Assembly: GCA_973895155.1 (NCBI GenBank)
Contig: OZ316896.1
Coordinates: 20,646,001-20,710,000 of the forward strand
Reading direction: 5' to 3'
DNA from: Marsupella aquatica
Lineage: Eukaryota; Marchantiophyta
Length of the DNA: 64,000 nt
In this document: one piece after another, positions 24,141-35,850 of the stretch
Layout of the letters: each line of letters starts with the position of its first letter
Numbering within the stretch: the first letter of the stretch is position 1
The notes under the pieces: generated by a model
The model's input: only the letters and a program-made list of their open reading frames with translations
Told to the model about the DNA's origin: nothing
Database searches by the model: none
Program-made: the position numbers and the translations under genes

Positions 24141-27100
24141 TCACAGCCGGAAATCCAAAACACAAACAGTGTTGTTAGAGAAGCAAGCTGCAACTTTGTC
24201 GCCCTCCTTGTTCCAACACACCTCAAATATCCCCCCACTTCCACGATATGTCTTGACCAGACTTCCATCTTTTACGGACCAAATGTGTAAACACTTATCA
24301 AACGAGCCACTTGCTAGATATTCACCGTTCGGACTGAAAGCAACTGAATACACCGGCTCGCTGCAAAAGTCACAAGGATACGTTAGTGGACCTCAACAGT
24401 ATCAATTTCGACACTACAAACAGAAAGCTTTCGGAAAGCAGCCACGCCCGCGACTTATAACACGAATCACTGGCCCTGTGAAAGGTTTCCCATAATACAG
24501 GTGACTGGAGGAAATGCGATGATAAATCTTTAATCTTTTAATTAGATCTTTAAGGCCTTTCTCAGAATTATTATTCCTAAATCCAGAGGAAAAGGATGGA
24601 GCGTCCAGGGTGCAACAAGAAAATGATTTCAACGACACCCATAGCCAAGTGATACCCACGTGTGATTGGTGAGGCTGACAATTTGCACTCCTTGTTCAAT
24701 ATCCCACAGTTTGATTGTTGCATCGAACGAAGCACTGGCCCAATAAACCGGTACAACTGTATTAGCGTCTCAAGACAAAATCCTTTAACACGAGGATCAG
24801 GTCATATTTTGTGAGCCAAAGTGATGTAGAATAAATTCTTATGAATTATTTATAACAGATACCTTCACTTACTTCCAGTAAACAAAGGCATTCATATTTG
24901 AATCACCCCAAATACCAAATTTCATTCCGACCTGAGCAGTGAAACTAAACACTGATTGCAATATACAATATTAAATTTCCGCTCCACTGAACTAGCTTTG
25001 AGGAAAGGGAAGAGACATTGGGGGTAAACCTTGCGAGAACTAATTGCTGATTTGGGTTGCTTGTGCCCGGCCCCGTTGGACTCCACTTGATTGTGTATAT
25101 TTCCTTCAATCAAAGTAACAACCAAAAAATCAGCGAATCTCATCATGCCGCCTGGGTGAATCCAGCCATGATTCAGTTGTGGACAATATGCACTGATCTC
25201 ATATAAAGACTGACAAATTCAAGTGAAAAAAACAGAGGCCCAATCTGCATTCAATATTTACAATACAATTTGCTCCACAAAACTTCAACATTCATTAACT
25301 TTTTGAGTTTGACCTCAACAAACATTTTCTTTTCCTGCACTGCTACCTCAGATAATTGAAAATAGCTTTCAACCTGTACATTCCAAGGAACTTTCAACCT
25401 GTACAGGCGGCATCCGCTTGGGACAGAGCTCTCCAAAAGGATCACTCCATAGTCCAATTGCGCATTGAAGATGTACCCCGCTCAGGTAAGTCTAATTGCC
25501 AGATGATTTATATTCGTCATTTAACCACGTGTACCCATGGACATTGTCACTACACAGCTGAGCTCTGAAAACATTTACTCCCAGGATCCGAGGTGTATAC
25601 GTGCTAGAGAGAATGACACTTCAGACATACCTTTGTATGATCTTTAAGGTCGTGTAGACACCTATCTTGTTTCAGACTCCAAATCTGCAGTTACATCAGA
25701 GAGAAACGGTCAAAACACCACTTTATACTAGTGAAAAGCAGAGATCTCAGTTTCCTGCATCTACAACTCAAGAGACGTCAACTCCATTCCCTATGACCTG
25801 GTAAATATGCAATTGGTCAACCCACAAACGGTCCAAGGTACAAGAGGTGACAACAGCATGCAGAACACGATATATCCATCTCTCGGTCCAATCAAAAAAC
25901 CACCTCCGGCAAGGTATGTCTACTTTGAACAGCTACACCCAGAATTTAACGACCAAAATATAGTAGTCTCAAATAAAAATCCAAACAGAATATAGAGAAG
26001 ACTCTTTCTACAATGGTCTCCACCCAATGTAGCTTCTGAGATACTAAACAATACAGGTTCAGTTGTTGTAGATACAATTTACACTGACCTTTGCAGTAAA
26101 GTCATCTGAACAAGATGCGAGCAAAGTACCAGTAGGATCCCACTTTATTGCATTAACCTCATCCTACAGAACGAGCAGAAGACATTTGCAGTGGTTAAGT
26201 AAGAACAAACTCATGATTATGATACTACGGCTGAAGTAAAAGCCACAATGATCTGATTCCTAACCTTGAGTTGCAACGACAAGGAAAGGTAACGCCAATC
26301 AAGAACAGTAATATTTTAGAGTTTCGTGCAGTGACTTTTTCCACAAGATTTCATACGGGCTCTTCGTTTGCCAACCTGATGTCCAGCAAACAATTTCACT
26401 GGACGGCTTTCTCCGAGCTTGCAAACGTAGATCATCTTGTCAGTTGAGCATGTTGCAAAGGACACATTGTTTCGCCAATCAACATCAAGGGTAGGTGCTG
26501 CAAGAGTACACAGGGGTGTCAATAACTGCATGGGCTCTTACATCTGACGTAAAGTTCCACTAAAATCTAGCTTTGAGTTAATCTGCAGCTACAACGCTTC
26601 ATTGACGGGAGGTTTCAAACAAGAACAAACTAAGCAATCCATGATTATAGTTGTTGGTATTAGTAACCTAAGAATAAACCCACAAACACTATGTGTGGGC
26701 TACAAAGCCCCCGACTCTGAAGTACTAGGAGCTCAGGAAACTATTTCTTTAACATGGGGCTTACCAGCATGATACTCGAATTGTTGCTTAACGTCACCAT
26801 TCTTTGCGTCCCAGATGATTGCCGTTTTGTCTACACTTCCACTCAGTAAGCAGTCTCCTTTCTTGTTCCACTTAAGAGAGAAAATCGGTCCTTTATGTTT
26901 ATTCAGGGTATTTTTCAACTCTCCTGCATAAACAAGTTGGACTAAGAATCTTTCGAAACGAAATAAGCCCAGCTGAAAAGCGGATTATCAGAACAAAATT
27001 ACTTGCACGTTTTGTTCAAAGGAAGTCCACGGGTAGTCAGAGAACCCACCATCTTTGCTCCATATACGAGCCTGACCATCATACGAACCTGTTGCAAGAA

Positions 27101-30100
27101 GAGTCCCCTCCCCCTGCAATCTCTCGTTTAGAATGGAAAATTGGGATAGCAGCATGTACGAACATAGCAGAAAAAAGTTCCAGAAAATGATGTCAGATTT
27201 TCAGTTATCAAGTACTATTTCGCTCTAAGATGAGAGCCCCTAAGCAATTCGTGTCGTGATGGATCGTAATGTAATGAGACTGCTACAGGATAATGTAGGT
27301 TGCAGAGATGCCGGACGAAAACAAAGATCAGCGAAGAGCAGGTGATTCTTGGTTGAGTTTGAGTCTACGTTAAACTACAACCCGCCCACGTCAGTTTCAC
27401 TTTCACATGAGAACAATACTTAACCTCCCAAATCATTTTAAGACATTTGGTAAGAAAGGATTGTCTGCAGGTGGCTTACATTCCAATCGAGAGTAGTAAC
27501 ATCCTTGCTTTTCTCATTGGTCTTCCCTTTAAAATGTTTCAAAACGAGAGGTCTGGGGCCTGAATTTTGGGCTGAAGTTCCACAAGGTCCATCTGCTATA
27601 GCCCATATTCTAGCTGTCGAATCACCCGAACTGTAGAAGAAAAACGTGACAAAAGAGGAAAACATCAGTGCAATTCATCTACAACGGCCAGGTGTGGGTA
27701 AGAACAATAAACCCGTGTGACACGTACAGACTCACATTGCTGAGAGACTGTAAGAACTCACGAGGTGGTCAGTAAAAATGGGTATGACAAAATCTGAAAG
27801 CTAGATTTAATCAGGCCACAAAAATAGAATGTTAATAAGAGAACAACACTCAGTACAGTTTGAAGATAATTATAAACACTAAACAAAGGTCGCTCCGTCG
27901 ACGGTCTACAACTTTCACATCAAAAGCAACATGGTTTCAAAGTCGCATTAACCTACCCAGAGGCAAGTAAAGATCCTGTGGGACTCCAAGCACAAATGAA
28001 TACCTGGGGATGAAGAAAACAATACAAACCACATAAATTTAACTCGAGTCATGTGACACAATGAAAACATGTCTTGAGAAGCCACAGACGAAATTGTACA
28101 CCTGACATGAGTTACTAGGGAAGCATATGAGGTGGTCTTCCTCAGTAAATGACCAAGCCAATTCACAGTGGATAAGGAACTCACGTTAACCCCGTCTGAT
28201 TACCATGTCTAGTTCTCAAGTATACAACTTATTTAGAGATACACAGGACAGATTCTTTTCAAGAACGTCACAGATAAAGTCACCATCCACGGCAATCAGA
28301 CACAATAATGAACCCAAAGGACACATATGCCAGCGTTCTTCAGCAACACTGCTAAGATACTGTAGGAGGAAATTTGCAATGCACCTCTGAAGCATGACCC
28401 TCAAGTATGGTGACATCAGATTGTGGAATTTCACTCGGTTGCACAGGTGGAATTTGTGAATCACCATTGTCCCCAGAACCTGGAAAAGCAGATCAGAAAA
28501 TACAGCAATGGAAAATCGTACTTGGCACTAACGTCGATACGTCATAGCATCGTCCAAAATAATAGGATCAAGATAGAAAGGACTACAACTACATATGATA
28601 CAATGGGAGTTATTAATCGCCTTTGAAATTACCTTCAATGAAAAACCAAACCCTGAGTCATACGAGAAAAGCAAATGGAGACAGATTTTAGCGACGTTGA
28701 GGAAACAAAACAGAGTCATCAGTACCTCCACTGGGTACACGGAGAATATTGTTCTCCACCTTCACCTTCTCATCACGGTCTCTCTCCTTCTCTCGTTCAA
28801 AACGATCACGTTCTCGATCTTTCTCCTTTTCTTTCTCCTTCTCCTTTTCTCGGTCTCTTTCCTGTCGTTCCCTCTCCCGTTCACGCTCCTTCTCTCTCTC
28901 TTGCCGCTCTTTTTCCTTTTGAAGCTCTCGCTCTCTTTCTCGTTCGCGCTCCCTTTCTTTTTCTCTCTCTTTCTCCTTTTCCTTTTCTTTCTCCTTCTCA
29001 ATCTTCTCTCTTTTCTCTTTGATGATTTCTCGGAGCTCCATCATATTCTTCGTGATTAGATCTACGGGCTGCAGGAGGGAGAAATCCCCATCCACATCTG
29101 TCCCATCCTGTGAAGAGCAGGAACTAATGTCTTATTGTCTGGCTATAAATAGACACGCAAGTCAAGGACCACCCATGCCAGCAACACGAATTTCATGACC
29201 AAAACTCAAAGCTAGAATAGAAAGGGCAATTCACTACCCCCCAGCCTACCGACACGTGGTGGTATTGCAAAACTTGCAGACAATACCGTCACTAAGTCTT
29301 TCATGACAAACACAAGCCATTCAATTTATTATTGAATAAGAAGAGAAAATCACTGTAATGTATCAGACCAACATCGAGAGCGTTTGAGCGACATCTAGGA
29401 TATAGACAGAGCAGCGACAATAGTTGTCAAGCAAGAATAATGACGAGTTTATTAACATTACTTCGTTGAGATTAGCTTCCAGTTCCAAATATTGGAGACC
29501 TTTCTGCACAAAGGACACAAGGGCTCCCGGCGGAACAAGGTTGCCATCTATGATATTCTTATTGAGTCCTGCTTCATAGCCGAGGACGAACGCAGAATGA
29601 GTAAACCCTGCAACAAAACAAAACGGATAAATCGATTAGGAAATCGTAAAGTAACGACGAATGCAATCTGATGAAAAGGATATAATCATGCAAAGTGGGC
29701 GAGGATCCTTAAATTCAGGACCCTTCCCCTGTCACATCAGCAATAAAACATGCTGAAAATGAACTCTGCCGTGCATTTCATATGGACCAAATTGATTAGT
29801 TGCCGAAAAGTTTGACAGAGATCAATTCACCATTTATTGGGCTGCGAAAACGATCGATGAGTGTAGAAACAAGATACTTGGATCGGGGAAACTCACTTCC
29901 TCGATCAACACAAACGACCAATAGGTGTTAGACACTAAAACCCTCAGGCGTTGCATGTCTTTGAGTGCCATTAACTGAAATATCTAAACTGAAAATAAGT
30001 TCAGCCATTGGGCTAACGATGTACATGTTGCTAAAACGACGCCACTAAAATATGTACTCTACGATGAAGCCCTTCTGAAAGAAACCAGCTACAGTAGAAC

Positions 30101-31417
30101 GCCAGAAAGCTCATTCAAGGGAAAACATTATCAATGGCCATTGGTCTACAGAAGTCTCTAGTCTACAACCATCGGCAACCTACTATCGTGCAGGAATAGC
30201 GAACTCACAATTACGAACCATGCTTGGAAAACAACTCTAAATTCATGGAAAACAAGGTCAGTCTGACAATCCTCTGTAGTAAACCTCCTCGATACAGTGA
30301 GCCATGCAACGGTACAGATACTTCAGTAGACTCTGCGAGAAGGTTGGTTCCTTTCAACAATGCTAGAATCAAGAGGGGCATTGAGACAGAAATTAGGGTT
30401 TAAGGATTTCAAATGATTCCATAATTAGTGCGAAGTAGGTGGGAAGTGATAGAACCCAGGGCACGGAACAGCCCTCAAAACAATACGAAGCTTGGCAGAG
30501 ACTGATGAGCTCCTGACATTTTAGAGACTGGAAAGAACGCAGACACACAAATGACACAAAAGTCTCCAAAGACTGAAATGAACCCAGCGACGTAACAGGA
30601 CAGCATCAAACTTCATTTGTGGAGTTCTGTGGGACGTTGACACAGAATTAGTAGGGTTTAAGGGTTTCAAATGAGTCGTCCAACAAAATTGGCACCTGTG
30701 CGAAGAATACAGGTGAAGAGGCGATGCAGGCACGAGGTGGACAGGCCTCGCGCAGTGAGTGGATTAAATTCGAAGGTTGGCAGAGACTCAAGGGCAACTG
30801 CGTCTACTCATTCCTCTATTTCGTCGATCATCCCCCCATTGCCCAACATTCGTACCATTGCAGAGAAGCGAGCTCGTTCGAGAAAGAAAAGGAGAAGCGC
30901 TTCCAGTAAGCAGGCGGCTAAAAGCATAAACGACGTCGAAGCTTACGACTCAAGTGTCCAGTGAATACAAGACAGATAATTAGGGTTTAAGGAAAGTTTC
31001 CAACAAGCCCACAATTGGCGCCCCAGACGAAGGCGGGCAACAACTCAATGCTGGGAAAAAGGCAGGCCTTACACAATGCGTGTTGAGCAGGACGTTGAGA
31101 CAGAACAAGGATTTTAATGAGTCTGTCCACAATTGGCATTTTCAGACATAAATGATACAATGCTGGCCAAAGACAGGACAGCTTTACATACAATGCCTGT
31201 GGCACATTCGAAATGTGTTCTCGAAGAACCCGATATAGAGGACATTGATTGCGTTCCACAAGCTCTATCCAGTGAAAGCACGTCTGAACTACCGGGAACG
31301 GAAGGAGCTCAAAAAGGCCATCATGCATACAACCGACGAGTTTGCCGCACAGTCACCTGATTCATGCAGGTACCGGAAGATCAGGAAATTGAGCTCGTGA
31401 GAAGTGATGGTAGTCAT
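24141..31417 (-). CDS. HOS15: HOS15 / TBL1-like LisH-WD40 histone-deacetylation adaptor
   Basis: Fourteen exons on the - strand: 31417-31357, 29607-29462, 29107-28726, 28479-28385, 28003-27957, 27630-27480, 27113-27050, 26923-26765, 26497-26376, 26163-26089, 25684-25631, 25103-25030, 24734-24660 and 24360-24141. They sum to 1725 nt (574 aa) with all phases agreeing. Residues 1-40 are a LisH motif (exon 1 encodes [14 protein letters not shown], exon 2 continues [14 protein letters not shown]). Residues ~85-170 are an Arg/Lys/Glu-rich charged linker. WD40 repeats follow from [10 protein letters not shown] to the C-terminus [19 protein letters not shown] and VCVLDFRL, very close to Arabidopsis HOS15 (613 aa). 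Known role: nuclear WD40 protein that brings histone deacetylases (HDA9, HD2C) to chromatin and acts with DDB1-CUL4 ligases in cold, ABA and flowering responses. I chose the start because this ATG opens the conserved TSHELNFL segment in a 61-nt first exon. Confidence 0.95.
28750..29030 (-). repeat. Arg/Glu/Lys-coding low-complexity tract in HOS15 exon 3
   Basis: A GA-rich tract on the - strand encodes KE and RE runs for about 85 residues between the LisH and WD40 parts. The + strand of this tract gives long CTCTTT-rich ORFs that are only its shadow. The Arabidopsis protein has a similar but different charged linker, so composition is conserved and not sequence. Confidence 0.85.
30380..31150. 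repeat. Four diverged repeats with telo-box-like core inside HOS15 intron 1
   Basis: Copies start near 30384, 30640, 30971 and 31100. Shared order: GACAGAA, TTAGGGTTTAAGG (intact at 30393 and 30980, altered at 30650, lost at 31105), TTTCAAATGAG, GTCCAACAA, AATTGGC and a Gly/Lys-rich segment. Read on the gene's strand the core is CCTTAAACCCTAAT, which contains the plant telo-box AAACCCTA. Unequal spacing (about 256, 331 and 129) suggests old duplications with later indels. Confidence 0.6.
30671..30964 (+). CDS. Doubtful basic ORF inside HOS15 intron 1
   Basis: A 97-codon + strand ORF starting [14 protein letters not shown], rich in Arg, Lys and Ser, opposite to HOS15. It covers one copy of the intron-1 repeat. 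No domain, TATA box or splice evidence supports it. It could be a nested gene but is more likely chance in a G/A-rich stretch. Confidence 0.12.
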   Translation: MSRPTKLAPVRRIQVKRRCRHEVDRPRAVSGLNSKVGRDSRATASTHSSISSIIPPLPNIRTIAEKRARSRKKRRSASSKQAAKSINDVEAYDSSVQ

Positions 31418-31426
31418 CACTCACTC

Positions 31427-31448
31427 GTCCCGCCCCGCCCCGCCCCGA
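31427..31448. promoter_or_regulatory. CCGCC-repeat block in the HOS15 5' leader
   Basis: Four tandem CGCCC units lie 10-30 bases upstream of the HOS15 start codon, in a locally GC-rich, CpG-rich leader (31420-31700). On the mRNA strand it reads GGGGCGGGGCGGGGC, a possible Sp1-like or G-quadruplex-forming leader element. No regulator is identified. Confidence 0.4.
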
Positions 31449-31904
31449 AGAAATTAAATCCCAAACCTCACAGCGCATCAACCAGCTCTCTTGCCGAGGC
31501 GACCCTCGCTAAAATTCTACAAAACTCCGCAGCGCAACAAACCCCGTCCATCCGCTTCTCGTAGTCATCAATCCTTCGGCAGCATTATCGCACATTGACC
31601 GAACGCACCAGCGCACACACAACCTCCACGGCAAGGATCGGCCGCGAGTCCTTCGAAGACGCTGAGCTTCCGACGACTCCCTCCTGTGTCGTCCACGACG
31701 CGTGCAAGTATCGAGAATACTACAGAGTGAATAATTCGAGCTGAAAGCGAGAAAGAGCAAAGCTTAATAACACGACGAAAATATGGTCATTGTAAATCAT
31801 ACAGCACTGGTTTTGAAGAAAACCAAACCAATGGAAGACTAATAATGTTCGATGAAGTCTATTTTTTTAAGTGCGAATTTTATTCAAATTCCACCCTCCC
31901 CAAA

Positions 31905-32035
31905 TAAACGTTCGCCACTTTTGGCTAATATTGGCTACATTTTTCTGACACCACTCTCCACTCTTCCACCAAATCATGGATCTCATTATCCAGAATCTAA
32001 GGGCCCTCCTTAAATCTAGGGATATCTGACTCTCA
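31905..32035. repeat. Fragment related to the 4085/16495 dispersed repeat
   Basis: It keeps GCCACTTTTGGCTA, CTTAAATCTAGGG and ATCTGAC in the order of the 3' half of copies A and B, but is shorter and more diverged. Confidence 0.35.
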
Positions 32036-33279
32036 CAATTTAATTCAGTAAAGTCTGATAGAGACTATTCCTAGAATCTCCTCCCTAAGTTTGATAGACT
32101 ATTCCTAGAATCTACTCCCTTAGAGAAGCAAACATTAGCCACATTGGCTAAAAATTAAAAAACCTTACAAAATAGGCTGACTTCGATGTCACACTGCAAA
32201 ACAGACAAGCAAAACCAGGAGATCAGAGTACTTTGGGACTTGTAATCAACGACTTTGGTCCACTCTCGTTGTTGGTAAAGTTTCAGTCTCGATAGCCCCA
32301 AAATTTATTTGGATAAGATTCACTCATGATTCTCATTTTGCCTTCCTTTAGAAAACGGATTTTCTCTGAAAAGATGGCTCAATTGTCTATGTATACAGTA
32401 AAGTACCCTTTTTTTAAAGGGCATTTGTGTGGGCATGATGCCACAAGTAGAGAGGTCAAGACTCGTTTTCAGATGCTATTATTGCCTTTATTGCTATGTT
32501 AAGAGTACCTTAACAATGTTAAAAGCCTTAGCAATGTTTATTTGTATTAATTTTTAATTAAGTAAAGAATAAAAAAACTATTATACAAGGTCCCGCTCTC
32601 TTATAGAATGGTCATCTTTTGAATTTGCAGGGCCCAAAAAGTAAAGAATTTGACAAGGAGAGTGCATAAACTAAAAAGAATTGCATTTAGTGTGTGGAAA
32701 GAGTGACACTGTTTGAGCCAATGCACAAGAGTCCTTCTGGTACCATCCATGGATATAAACAGCTTGTCTCTCTACCATTTTTTCATACTGTAATACCCTA
32801 TCCCCATCACTAAAACAAAACATGAACCAATTGGGACCCTACGGTTATTATTTAGCAAATCTATCCGTACACCTCGTCTAAAATAAATGTCTGTCCAACC
32901 TGCTTTAGCCTGTCCTAATGATTCTAATGACCCAAGATGAAAATCTTAAATTTTAAATTGATTCATATTTGAATTGTTTAAATTCTGATTTGGAAAGTTT
33001 GGATAACAAATATTAAAAATTTTGAAAAAATTTGAATATAAATAAAAATTCAAAATATTTATTTCTCTGAAAATTTAAAGCTGAAAAAATTATATTTGTC
33101 TCTTGATTGTGTTTGGAATCTATGATGCGGTGCGATGATTGCTATCTCGTGTCTCCAATTTCTATTTGCAAAACTGTATGGCCGAGATAACATGTATTGA
33201 TAACTACATCGCAAAGCTTATAATTTATTGTTTCACCTTGACTCTTCTTTGCCTTGATTATTTGTCTAATCTTTACATA

Positions 33280-33760
33280 TTTATCTTTACTCAACATGTG
33301 TTCCTTGCCTTGCCATTTGTTTCTCATCTCATTATCTTTTCTCACATTAACATCTTTATTTTATCACATTTTTTCTCATCCTCAGCATTTTTTCTCTTCT
33401 CGACATCTCTTCTCTCCTTGAGATCTTTTCTCAAATTGACATTGTATTGTTTTCTCATCTTGCCAAAGTTTTCTCACCCTTGACATCTTTATCTCACCAC
33501 AATGTCTTTCCTTCACCCTCTATATTTTTTCTCTCATTGACATCTTGTTCTCATTTTTACATCATTTCCTCACCTCGCAATATTTTCTTTTTTCGACATG
33601 TATGTTTTTCACCTTGGTTTCTATTCCTCACCTCCGCTTCTTTTCCTCACCTCAACATGTTTTTCTCTGATCAATATCTTTCATGAACTTTGATATCTTT
33701 TCTCATCTCAACATCTTTTGTGCAAAGTACGACATTGGACTATTAATCTGCATAATGAAT
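33280..33760. repeat. Degenerate CT-rich minisatellite, copy 2
   Basis: About 20 irregular units of the TTTTCTCATCTTGACATCTTT type, ending CATCTTTTGTGCAAAG, ACATTGGACTATTAA. The terminal block matches copy 1 (CATCTTTCGTGCAAA, GCATTGGGCTAGT), which shows common origin and not independent low complexity. Confidence 0.65.
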
Positions 33761-33929
33761 AACTTGATCAGAATTTTGACTGTGGTTCTTCTCTAATAAT
33801 ACCCTGCAAATTACAAAGAAAAAATAGAGTAAGAATATAGTAGCATCATGTGCACACAGCATTGTGTGCCATAATGCCTAGAAAAACTACTGTAGTGGCT
33901 TGAGTGTTGAGATTATGTGTTGAGGGTAT

Positions 33930-34040
33930 TGCCCATAAACTTTGTGTAACAGGACATTAGCATATTTAAAGGCCTAGGAGATTTTTTGTTTTACTATTTT
34001 CAGTAAAAGTAGAAGAGAAGTTTCATAATGAGCCCGTCCA
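33930..34040. repeat. Dispersed repeat pair I, copy 1
   Basis: GAGGGTATTGCCCAT, CATTAGCATATTTAAAGGCC, AGGAGATTTTT and TTTTACTATTTTCAGTAAAAG occur here and, in the same order, at 35745-35850 as GGGGCTATTGTTGCCCAT, GCATTAATAAACTTAAGGCC, AGAAGATTTTT and TTTTACTATTTTGAGTAAAAG. Non-coding. Confidence 0.55.
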
Positions 34041-34204
34041 AATTTATATCATTACGGACTCATGAATTTGGACCGGCTCATTAAGGAGTGGCGAACATCC
34101 TTCTCCTGATTTTGAGGAGTTCTATAGCACAATTGTGTTCTGGCATGTGGACGAAGGTACACTTTACTCACTTTCGGTGTTGACATGGGTGATTTCAAAT
34201 TATT

Positions 34205-34300
34205 GGCATCTTCATTCCAACCTTTATATATATCACACTGCCAGAAAAACAGGAACGCCAAAGTGGGAGACATGGTCCCAAAGACAAAAAAACACAATAA
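34205..34300 (-). mobile_element. LINE-like 3' end fragment
   Basis: Read on the - strand it gives TTTGGGACCATGTCTCCCAC, then a TTTTTCTGGCAGTGTG segment and ATATATATAAAGG. The same TTGGGACCATGTCTCCC and TGTGATATAT ending occurs at 56150-56330 (-), and a related one at 53336-53520 (+). A shared 3' segment followed by a short AT repeat suggests non-LTR retrotransposon 3' ends. Confidence 0.35.
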
Positions 34301-34804
34301 AGGGGTGAAGGAAAAGGAAACCTTTGAGTTGGGATAGAACTCTCAAGTTTGGATGGAATCTAGTGAATAACTTATTTTCAGTAGATTCAGATATATATCT
34401 ATAATGACAAAATGTGTGACTTTACTAGACCTATCCAAAACTCATGACTTTCATGTGTTGGTGCTTGTTTGAAGAGAATTTTTGTAGATAGATTTGGTCG
34501 GCAAAAAAACTTTTCATGCAAATATTTCCTTTAGTGTTGCGTTTGTCATGTCATGCCACTTTTTGTCGAAGAAGAGTTACTTGCAGACAAGTTGCGGACA
34601 AGATCTTTTCTTAAAAACTTTTTGTAAAATTACACTAAAACAGTCACACCTTTGGGGGGTAGGTCTATTGAATCACAGGTCCATGTAAAGCGTGTTCTAA
34701 GTAACCCGTAGGACCCACTTGACATCATAGACAATACAAATCATGTATACAACAGAGCATATTGTATTTGGGGAATTTTCAAACATCAGTGTCATTTTAT
34801 TAGT

Positions 34805-35050
34805 TCACTATAGGGACAAGCTATGGCTCAAAGCATAGATTTTGGTGAAATCTATACTCCGTAGAGAAACAGCATTTGAAAATAGTTCATATTTATTATT
34901 AAATTGCTGAAAATCACTTTTAGGGTACAAGGACATATGATGGGAAATGAGGGAGATTAGGTTAGGTCTACTGTTCACCTAGACAAATGAACACTGGCCA
35001 GTAAGGGCAGGCCCCTTTTATAAGGAGAGCTGTGGTTTACAAGGAGCAGT
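34805..35050. repeat. Dispersed repeat pair II, copy 1
   Basis: CTATGGCTCAAA, GTAGATTTTGGTGA-like text, GAAAATAGTTCATATTT, TAGGTCTACTGT, CACCTAGACAAATGAA, GGGCAGGCCC and GCTGTGGTCTA-like text appear in this order and again at 38098-38335, about 3.3 kb downstream in direct orientation. They could be ends of one decayed element or two insertions of one repeat; no coding sequence between them supports a retrotransposon. Confidence 0.55.
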
Positions 35051-35744
35051 TTGGGGTCTCATCTGAGTTTGAAGGTTTGGATGGACATCCCACCCAAGCT
35101 TATGACTCCATTGAGATCAATAGTGTAAGACTCAAGCATTTCTCACGAAACCCCAAATGAGATAGCTTTTCTTTCTCATGATTGGAGCCAAACAGACTTC
35201 AGTAGCAGTTTGATCTTGCATTGCAGGATAGATTGCAAGTTGTGCCAAAATCATATTTGGGTAGCAGCATACCTGCTAAAGAAGATCCCTCCTATCTCAG
35301 TCTTGATGCAGGTTAACACTCCCGTGGGAATGACCTGATACCCAGAGAGCATACCAAAGGTCTACACCAATCTTTCCCAGAAAAAATCCATTTATGGAAC
35401 ATGAAGGAAACAGAATGCAGACCATGGAAGTCCATAAAGGAACACCCAAAGAGCTCAAACAGGCAGAGAGCTGGAAACCCATGTTTCAAAGTAACTGCTG
35501 AAGAGCCTACAACAATTTGAAGAGCAAAAGATCTGGGGAAGTGGTGCTCATTTACTCAAGATACTAATTGCAAATGTTAGACCATGCCTACTTTGGGATT
35601 TGGTAATCAAAAAGAAAACTTCATCTTAAATAAATAGAGTGTCATCTTCAAGCCTTCTCAATTTCTTTTATTATACTGAGGTCCTGGGCACAGGAACTAT
35701 GGAGCGAAACACCCCCAAAATGAGGGCTAGCTTAACTTTTGAGG

Positions 35745-35850
35745 GGCTATTGTTGCCCATGATGCCCTCACAAAAGGGCATTAATAAACTTAAGGCCCAG
35801 AAGATTTTTCACTTTTACTATTTTGAGTAAAAGCGATTCATTAACCCGCT
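35745..35850. repeat. Dispersed repeat pair I, copy 2
   Basis: Direct-orientation partner of 33930-34040, with the AGTAAAAG-ending block best preserved. Confidence 0.5.

Larger units (their letters stand above)
29608..31356 (-). other. HOS15 intron 1 (1.75 kb) with internal duplications
   Basis: The donor is G|GTGACT just after the LisH start exon and the acceptor is TTGTTGCAG before exon 2. It is the longest intron of the gene. It contains four diverged copies of a segment that begins GACAGAA, continues TTAGGGTTTAAGG and ends CACAATTGGCA (see repeat entry). Confidence 0.85.

Noticed and set aside
28595-29059. Two long + strand ORFs rich in Leu, Phe, Ser and Pro
   Set aside because: They are the reverse-strand shadow of the Arg/Glu-coding linker in HOS15 exon 3.
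31680-31760. Segment resembling a LisH-coding exon on the - strand (frame with ELFTL, stop, YSRYL)
   Set aside because: The true HOS15 first exon is at 31357-31417, with a start codon and correct phase. This one has a stop and weaker match.
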